Under the pieces are notes generated by a model. That model had not been told where the DNA came from, searched no databases, and saw only the letters and a program-made list of their open reading frames with translations. Shown one piece after another: positions 29,130-34,098 of a DNA stretch of 34,098 bases. The DNA comes from an uncultured Prochlorococcus sp. GTDB taxonomy: Bacteria; Cyanobacteriota; Cyanobacteriia; PCC-6307; Cyanobiaceae. How positions within the stretch are numbered: position 1 is the first letter of the stretch; each line of letters begins with the position of its first letter. Made by a program: the position numbers and the translations under genes. The stretch spans positions 1 to 34,098 of the forward strand of contig CACCZQ010000003.1 of assembly GCA_902550485.1 (NCBI GenBank), written 5' to 3'.

Positions 29130-30238
29130 TGAATGATTTTGATCCATTAAATAATCTTTTCCCAAAACCAAGAGAAGAAATAATAAATATGCAGTCTTAC
29201 TCTGCACCTTTAGAAAATAGAAGAAATTTACTCCGCTTAGACTTTAATGAAAATACTTTAGGTCCAAGTCCTAAGGTTTTAGATGCATTACAAGCGATAA
29301 AATTAGATGAGATTTCAATTTATCCAGAATATAATTTTTTAAAAAAATTTTTATGTGATAAATATCTTGATTCAAGAAAATTTGGTAATGATGAAATCGG
29401 AATTTTCAATGGAGCAGATGCAGCAATAAATGCAATTTTCAATTGCTTTGGAGAAAAAGATCAGATATTTCTAACCACAAATCCAACTTTTGGTTACTAT
29501 TCTCCTTGTGCAGAAATCCGAGGAATGAAAAAAATAAGTTGTTCTTACATTGGAGAAAATTTTCTCTTCCCCATCGAAGAATTTAGGGAAAAATTAATAA
29601 AGCATAATCCAAAGTTAATATTTATTTGCAATCCAAATAATCCAACAGGAACTGTTCTAAGCTCTCATGAAATAATTAATTTAGCCAATATCAATAACGA
29701 TTCATTAATAGTTGTTGATGAACTATATGAAAAATTTAATGGAGATAGTCTTCTTGAATCGATAGATTTTGAAAAGAATAAAAATATACTAATAATCCAT
29801 TCTCTTTCAAAAACTGCAGGTCTAGCTGGTTTAAGAATAGGTTTTACTTTTGGCAATAAAAGTTTAATTCAGTACATTAATAAAGTTACAGGACCATATG
29901 ATGTAAACAGCTTTGCTATAACAGCTGCATTAGCAGCACTTAAAGACAAATCATATATTGATAATTATGTTTTAGAAGTAAAAAAGGCGAGGGAATGGAT
30001 TTTAAATAAATTTAAATCAACAAAAATCAGAACTCACTTTAGTGGAGGTAATTATTTCTTAATTTGGCCAAAAAAAGATCCTAAAATCTTAATACAACAG
30101 ATGAGAGAAAAAGGTATTCTTATTAGAAGTATGGAAAACAAAAAAGATATCGGTAATTCTATAAGGGTTAGTATTGGAACTAAAGAACAAATGATTTTTT
30201 TCTGGGACAATTACAAGATATTAGATTTAAAAAATTAA
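29129..30238 (+). CDS. hisC: Histidinol-phosphate aminotransferase-like PLP enzyme
   Basis: A 369-residue fold-type I aminotransferase. It shows LRLDFNENTLGPSP near residues 34-47, GADAAINAIF, the PLP-pocket CNPNNPTG, VVDELYEKF (Asp and Tyr of the cofactor site) and the Schiff-base lysine Lys228 in SLSKTAGLAGLRIGF. GGNYFLIWPK and an IRVSIGT stretch complete the C-terminal domain. This pattern fits HisC, which makes L-histidinol phosphate from imidazole-acetol phosphate. It differs from the CobD-like gene in the N-terminal block. Subfamily paralogues (aromatic aminotransferases) are a residual alternative. It is coupled to argS by a TAATG overlap and overlaps the opposite-strand gene by 4 bases. 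Confidence 0.85.
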   Translation: MNDFDPLNNLFPKPREEIINMQSYSAPLENRRNLLRLDFNENTLGPSPKVLDALQAIKLDEISIYPEYNFLKKFLCDKYLDSRKFGNDEIGIFNGADAAINAIFNCFGEKDQIFLTTNPTFGYYSPCAEIRGMKKISCSYIGENFLFPIEEFREKLIKHNPKLIFICNPNNPTGTVLSSHEIINLANINNDSLIVVDELYEKFNGDSLLESIDFEKNKNILIIHSLSKTAGLAGLRIGFTFGNKSLIQYINKVTGPYDVNSFAITAALAALKDKSYIDNYVLEVKKAREWILNKFKSTKIRTHFSGGNYFLIWPKKDPKILIQQMREKGILIRSMENKKDIGNSIRVSIGTKEQMIFFWDNYKILDLKN

Positions 30239-30960
30239 TTACTGAAAATATAAATTGTATTTTGATCGATTCTTTTAGGTTTTATTTGAAAATCTTTTCC
30301 AACATATTTTACTTTAAAATCTTTCATATTTTCGATAAATAAATCAGCATTTGAGAAATCACATTCTTTATTAATTTTTTTGCCGCGTTCAAAGTGAACA
30401 GGAATAACTACATTAGGTTTTAGAAGCTTAACTATTTTTGAGGCTTCTTTACCATTGTAAGATTTTATTCCTCCTCCAATTGAAATAAACAATATATCTG
30501 GACCAGACAAAATAATTTGACTGTTTATATCAATATCACCAGCAGCTCCTCCCATATGAACAATTTTAAGATCATTCTGCTCCCAACTCCAAACAGTTGC
30601 CATCCCAAATCTTCTTCCATCTACTCTGTCATGTGGTACAGAAATTCCATTTAATAAAATATCCTCAAATTGATAGATTCCTGGCTCAACGAACATTAAT
30701 TGATCATTAGGGTTATATCCTTCATCTGGAAGCCTAGAACTAGCCAAAATAAAATCTACTTTGACTTCTTTTGGCTCCTTTAAATTACTTGCACAACCTA
30801 TTGCTTTAAAGGGATTTATAAGAATAGATTTATCTGCACTAGTAATTAAAAAACTACTATGTCCCAAACTTTTTATTCCTAAGTTCCTTGCCAATAATGA
30901 GGTAGGTAAAAAAGAGCTAACTAATATCAAAAATAAAAAGTTTTTAATTTGAGAAATCAT
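30235..30960 (-). CDS. Exported metallo-beta-lactamase-fold protein with a degenerate metal site
   Basis: A 241-residue protein resembling UlaG-like MBL hydrolases, with a Sec signal: hydrophobic core about residues 8-22 and cleavage plausible after LLA. Retained features are LGHSSFLI (His34), the HDRVDGRRFGMATVW stretch (His110), IVHMGGAAGDI (His135) and VVIPVHF (His189). The HxHxDH signature that should follow the second strand is replaced by ASSRLPDE (73-80), and the usual aspartate after the third histidine is Gly in HMGG. Ordinary two-metal hydrolysis therefore looks unlikely. It may bind a ligand without hydrolysing it, or use an altered site. It is last in the run that begins with prfB, 20 bases after pabA. 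Confidence 0.75.
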   Translation of the reverse strand: MISQIKNFLFLILVSSFLPTSLLARNLGIKSLGHSSFLITSADKSILINPFKAIGCASNLKEPKEVKVDFILASSRLPDEGYNPNDQLMFVEPGIYQFEDILLNGISVPHDRVDGRRFGMATVWSWEQNDLKIVHMGGAAGDIDINSQIILSGPDILFISIGGGIKSYNGKEASKIVKLLKPNVVIPVHFERGKKINKECDFSNADLFIENMKDFKVKYVGKDFQIKPKRIDQNTIYIFSN

Positions 30961-30980
30961 AATATTATTTTTTTTTTATT

Positions 30981-31577
30981 TTACTTTTGTTCAGCCATTT
31001 TTAGAAAATTACTAATTAATTTATGACCAAATTGCGTCAAAACACTTTCAGGATGGAACTGTACCCCATGTAAATGTTTATATTCTTTATGAGAGATAGC
31101 CATAATTGTTGAGTCTTCTAAAGTCGCAGTTATGTCGAAACAAGATGGTAAAGAACTTGAATCAACTATAAGACTATGGTATCTTGTAGCCACAAATGGA
31201 GTTTCGATATCTTTAAACAATCCTTTTTGATTATGAAATATTTTGGATGTCTTACCATGCATAAGTTCTTTCCCAACTATAACCTTACCTCCAAAAGCTT
31301 GGGCCAAAGCTTGATGACCTAAACAAACTCCCAAGGTCGGAATATTTTTAGATAATTTTTTTAGAATTGGCAGACAAATTCCAGATTGATCTGGATTACC
31401 TGGACCTGGAGATAAGAGAATTCCACCAGGATTTAGTTTGATAATTTCTTCTAAAGTAATTTCATCATTTCTTTTAACTATTAATTCTTTAGTTATTTCA
31501 TGCTCAACTGAAAGTTCTCCTAAATATTGAACAAGGTTATAAGTAAAACTATCGTAATTATCAATAACAAGAAACAT
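30981..31577 (-). CDS. trpG: Glutamine amidotransferase, TrpG/PabA type
   Basis: A 198-residue class I glutamine amidotransferase. It opens with FLVIDNYDSFTYNLVQYLGEL, has the oxyanion-side LLSPGPGNPDQSGI (about 55-68), the nucleophile Cys85 in GVCLGHQALAQAFGG, and the catalytic His175 and Glu177 in HGVQFHPES. It supplies ammonia to anthranilate synthase or aminodeoxychorismate synthase for tryptophan or folate synthesis; in many bacteria one protein serves both. No chorismate-binding partner gene is in the window, so TrpG and PabA cannot be told apart here. It sits in the minus-strand run 12 bases after dgkA. Confidence 0.93.
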   Translation of the reverse strand: MFLVIDNYDSFTYNLVQYLGELSVEHEITKELIVKRNDEITLEEIIKLNPGGILLSPGPGNPDQSGICLPILKKLSKNIPTLGVCLGHQALAQAFGGKVIVGKELMHGKTSKIFHNQKGLFKDIETPFVATRYHSLIVDSSSLPSCFDITATLEDSTIMAISHKEYKHLHGVQFHPESVLTQFGHKLISNFLKMAEQK

Positions 31578-31589
31578 ATTTATATGGAT

Positions 31590-32000
31590 TTAAAATAACA
31601 ACTTTATTTTAGGAACAAAGATATATACAGCAATAATAACAGAATTAATGGAAGCTAATAATACTGCTCCTGCAGAAGTATCTTTTGAAATTTTAGCCAA
31701 AATACTAAATTCTTTTTTCACTACTAAATCAACGATTGATTCAATAGATGTGTTCAATATTTCTAATATTAAAACAGACATTATTGTTGCAATCAAAATA
31801 ACATAATGACTTAGACTAATTTCTAGTAAAAAACCAATTATTAAACTTGTAACAGCAAAAATTAATTGAATTTTAAAATTTCTTGAAGTTTTTAATACAT
31901 AACTAATGCCACTGAAAGCATACTTAAAACTTATAAATACATTACTAGAGGTTTTGTATGATTCTTTTCTATTTTCTAAATAGTTTATTTTTTTTTCCAT
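31590..32000 (-). CDS. dgkA: Diacylglycerol/undecaprenol kinase (DgkA family)
   Basis: A 136-residue membrane protein with three predicted spans and an amphipathic N-terminal region. The DgkA signature is clear: ILEILNTSIESIVDLVV with the catalytic/metal glutamates (about 82-96), followed by AKISKDTSAGAVLLASINSVI. In Gram-positive bacteria this family phosphorylates undecaprenol and in enterobacteria diacylglycerol; the cyanobacterial substrate is not settled. The N-terminal tail of about 30 residues is longer than in E. coli DgkA. In many bacteria dgkA lies beside ybeY, as it does here with a 6-base gap, which supports the call. Confidence 0.9.
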   Translation of the reverse strand: MEKKINYLENRKESYKTSSNVFISFKYAFSGISYVLKTSRNFKIQLIFAVTSLIIGFLLEISLSHYVILIATIMSVLILEILNTSIESIVDLVVKKEFSILAKISKDTSAGAVLLASINSVIIAVYIFVPKIKLLF

Positions 32001-32006
32001 TTATTT

Positions 32007-32546
32007 TTAATCTAATCGAGTAATTAAATATTCTTGGAAATTTAACATATTTTCTAAATCATGCTCATTATTATGTTCCCATCCCAAAAGATGTAAAAAT
32101 CCATGACTAGCCAACCAGATCATCTCTCTATAGATTGAATGTTTATATTCATAAGATTGCTCAAGTGCCATCTCTAATGATATAAAAATATCTCCCAACT
32201 CTATATGATCTAAATTATTCAGAGATTCATCAGAAATAATTGGAAAAGATAAAACATCAGTTGGACCATTTTTTTGCATCCATTTCTTATTCAAAGAAAC
32301 AATTTCTTGATTAGATATTATCTGTAAGCCTAATGAAAAAGATTTTTTTTCAAAAATATAATTTGGTAATTCATAATCGTCTTTTTTTAAAATAGTATTT
32401 ATCCAAGATAAAAAAACTTTCTCCCAAAAAATAGATTCAAAAATAAGATGAGTTTTAGTATCTTTTAACTTATTTGAAAATTGAGAGAAATCATTACATT
32501 GAAAAACCAAATCTAAATTTATTTCAGAAAAAATTTTTTTTTTCAT
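32007..32546 (-). CDS. ybeY: Endoribonuclease YbeY (rRNA maturation factor)
   Basis: A 179-residue UPF0054 protein. The zinc-binding signature [11 protein letters not shown] has its three histidines at 148, 152 and 158; the usual Asp before the last His is Glu here. Upstream are the conserved [17 protein letters not shown] (about 86-102) and LGDIFIS stretches. YbeY is a metal-dependent RNase that helps mature the 3' end of 16S rRNA and takes part in ribosome quality control. The N-terminal part is about 25 residues longer than in E. coli YbeY. It follows the DUF3285-type gene by 6 bases and precedes dgkA by 6 in one probable operon. Confidence 0.93.
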   Translation of the reverse strand: MKKKIFSEINLDLVFQCNDFSQFSNKLKDTKTHLIFESIFWEKVFLSWINTILKKDDYELPNYIFEKKSFSLGLQIISNQEIVSLNKKWMQKNGPTDVLSFPIISDESLNNLDHIELGDIFISLEMALEQSYEYKHSIYREMIWLASHGFLHLLGWEHNNEHDLENMLNFQEYLITRLD

Positions 32547-32552
32547 ACATTC

Positions 32553-32735
32553 TTAAACTGGAATATTGGGCTTACCTATTGTGGCCACAAGTATTAATAT
32601 CCCAATTAAAACTAGAAAGGTTATTGAAAAATGAGAAATACTTTTTGAGCCTTTCCTTACCATATTTCTCATAGCAAGCTTTATAAAGCTTGGAGGAGAA
32701 ACTTTTTTTTCTAAAATTTCGTTTTTATTTTCCAT
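32553..32735 (-). CDS. Small cyanobacterial membrane protein, DUF3285 type
   Basis: A 60-residue protein. A polar, charged N-terminus leads to the block SFIKLAMRNMVRKGSKSISHF (split near residues 16-36), then one membrane span of about 18 residues (ITFLVLIGILILVATIG) and a short tail. The block before the span is the recognisable mark of DUF3285, a cyanobacteria-specific single-span family with no known role. The basic stretch suggests the N-terminus stays in the cytoplasm. It starts 3 bases after the prfB stop and ends 6 bases before ybeY, so it is surely made from the same message. Its small size could cause it to be skipped in automatic annotation. Confidence 0.82.
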   Translation of the reverse strand: MENKNEILEKKVSPPSFIKLAMRNMVRKGSKSISHFSITFLVLIGILILVATIGKPNIPV

Positions 32736-32738
32736 TAG

Positions 32739-33861
32739 TTATTCAATAGATTCATTAGAAGAAATATTCATACGTAATAATTCATAAATAAATGGGTCAA
32801 GTCCACCATCTAAAACACTATCTAACTCGTTAGTCTCCTGCATAGTCCTGAGATCTTTTACCATTTGATAGGGATGGAAAACATAATTTCTTATTTGATT
32901 GCCCCATGCAGCTTCCACAATATCACCTTTAATATCAGCGACTTCAGCAGCTCGTTGTTCTTTAGCAATCACTAATAGTTTAGACTTTAAAAGTAACATA
33001 GCTTTTTCTTTATTTTGTAATTGAGATCTTTCTTGAGTACATCTTACTGAAATCCCTGAAGGCAAATGAACAATTCTCACTGCTGTTTCTACTTTATTAA
33101 CATTTTGTCCTCCAGCTCCACCGGATCTACTCGTTGTAATTTCTAAATCTTTTTCAGGTATATCAAGTGAAATATTATCATCTAATTTTGGCATAACCTC
33201 TACCCCAGCAAAGCTGGTTTGTCTTTTGCCATTGGCATTAAAAGGAGAAATTCTTACTAATCTATGAGTTCCTTTTTCATGTTGCAGATAGCCATATGCA
33301 TATTTTCCATCAATTTCGAAAGTTACACTTTTAATACCTGCTTCTTCTCCTTGAGATAATTCATTAATGACAAGGCTCATTTGATTATTATCGGCCCATC
33401 TTGAGTACATTCTTAATAATATCTCTACCCAATCCTGCGCATCTGTTCCACCCGCACCTGCGTTAATAGAAACTACTGCTCCTTCCTTATCGTATTCACC
33501 ACATAACAATCTTTCAAATTCCCATTTATCCAAATTCTCTCTTAATTTCTTTAATCCTAGCTGCGATTCTAAAATCATTTCCTCTTCAGGTTCTAGAGAA
33601 TAAAGCTCAAGAGAGGCATTAGCATCAGAAATAAAAGTTTTCCATTTATCTAACAATTCGAGTTGTGCTTTGACATCATCAAGGATTAACATTTGCTTTT
33701 TAGCTTCTTCTTGATTATCCCAAAATTCAGGCTGAGCAGAAATTTGCTCTAACTCTTTCCTTTTCGCTTTTAATCTTGGAACGTCAAAGACAATCCTGAG
33801 CATTACCCAGGCGCTCTGTTAGTTCCGAAAGATCTTTTTTGAAATCTGTAATATCTATCAA
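32739..33861 (-). CDS. prfB: Peptide chain release factor 2, expressed through a programmed +1 frameshift
   Basis: RF2 reads UAA and UGA stops. The long frame (32739-33803) begins [15 protein letters not shown], but its first six codons are not RF2-like. An overlapping frame starts at TTG 33861 and encodes 25 residues ([20 protein letters not shown] within it) that match the RF2 N-terminus. It ends at an in-frame TGA (33786-33784) preceded by CTT. Slipping +1 on CTT-TGA-C joins it to DVPRLKAKR, giving 373 residues in total, with the TGA as codon 26, as in E. coli prfB. The SPF stop-recognition tripeptide ([13 protein letters not shown]) and the [11 protein letters not shown] catalytic GGQ loop are present. 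A weak AGGA lies upstream of the slip site. Confidence 0.93.
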
Positions 33862-33937
33862 AATAGAATTTAATCGTTATTTATAATCTAACAAGCACTT
33901 TTGTTTAATAGTATAAACTAAGTATTATTTTAAAAAA
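33862..33937. other. Divergent promoter region between prfB and the glutaredoxin gene
   Basis: These 76 AT-rich bases must hold the promoters of both the minus-strand prfB run and the plus-strand glutaredoxin gene. A TATTAT at 33924-33929 and a TATAAA further upstream are possible plus-strand -10 boxes; neither has a clear -35. An in-frame TAA lies upstream of the prfB TTG, which limits how far that gene can extend. Confidence 0.35.
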
Positions 33938-34098
33938 ATGTCCAAAGTTGAAATTTATACTTGGCAATATTGCCCATTCTGTATTCGAGCAAAATCACTA
34001 CTCAAGAAAAAAAATGTAAATTTTACAGAATATAAAATAGATGGCGACGAAGATGCCAGAGCATTGATGATTGAAAGAGCTGATGGTAGAAGAACATT
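33938..34098 (+). CDS. grxC: Glutaredoxin, GrxC type, N-terminal part
   Basis: The first 53 codons of a glutaredoxin run off the end of the window. The peptide begins with a short strand (KVEIYTW) followed by the dithiol active site CPFC at residues 12-15. CPYC is the commoner form, and Phe here is a known variant in cyanobacteria. Next come AKSLLKKKNVNFTEYKIDGDEDARALM and the start of the GRRT stretch. Glutaredoxins reduce disulfides and glutathione adducts at the expense of glutathione. In picocyanobacteria a glutathione synthetase gene often follows, but that would be outside this window. The ATG has no clear Shine-Dalgarno. Confidence 0.92.
   Translation, partial: MSKVEIYTWQYCPFCIRAKSLLKKKNVNFTEYKIDGDEDARALMIERADGRRT

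Overview
This window is a stretch of ordinary, densely packed housekeeping chromosome. It most likely comes from a low-GC, streamlined marine picocyanobacterium, and high-light-adapted Prochlorococcus is my best guess. The reasons are strong AT bias by eye, short intergenic gaps with frequent small overlaps between genes, an SbtA/SbtB bicarbonate-uptake pair, a cyanobacterial-type NusG and RF2, a ClpB2-like chaperone and a short DUF3285-type membrane protein. The species call is an inference, because no rRNA or photosystem gene lies here. I see no insertion sequence, phage gene, CRISPR array, tRNA or rRNA.

Layout. 1-1393: the tail of a probable SulP/BicA-type transporter, then sbtA and sbtB, a likely inorganic-carbon uptake operon. 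1415-2371 (minus): a thioredoxin-reductase-like flavoprotein. 2623-4604: a small helical protein translationally coupled to a UbiB/ABC1-family kinase-like protein. 4611-5903 (minus): enolase. 6165-8921: a ClpB2-like Hsp100. 8983-12298: the classic secE-nusG-rplK-rplA-rplJ-rplL cluster, with a structured leader RNA before rplJ. 12347-15390: rnhA, pyrD and a CobD-like aminotransferase. 15369-16460 (minus): murG. 16493-17227: a secreted protein of unknown function. 17229-18437 (minus): pgk. 18651-20473: rbgA-like GTPase and an RluD-type pseudouridine synthase. 20466-22064 (minus): a double-ATPase peptide-type ABC protein. 22119-24428: a bifunctional-type RelA/SpoT protein. 24446-24889 (minus): DUF2062. 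24956-30238: mnmE, nadC, argS, hisC. 30235-33861 (minus): a compact six-gene run transcribed as prfB, DUF3285, ybeY, dgkA, pabA/trpG and an MBL-fold protein. 33938-end: the start of a glutaredoxin gene.

Functionally the window mixes carbon acquisition, glycolysis, translation and ribosome assembly, envelope synthesis, stress signalling and NAD, pyrimidine, arginyl-tRNA and histidine metabolism. Adjacent genes are mostly not one pathway, apart from the carbon-uptake pair, the ribosomal cluster and the ribosome-maturation pair rbgA/rluD.

The points most worth a second look are proteins that keep a family fold but lack expected functional residues: a 'thioredoxin reductase' without the NADPH motifs (DDOR-like), a ClpB2 without first-ring arginine fingers, an SbtB without its C-terminal redox loop, and an exported MBL-fold protein without HxHxDH. 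Two RNA-level features also stand out: a programmed +1 frameshift in prfB that moves its true start to 33861, and competing helices in the rplJ leader.
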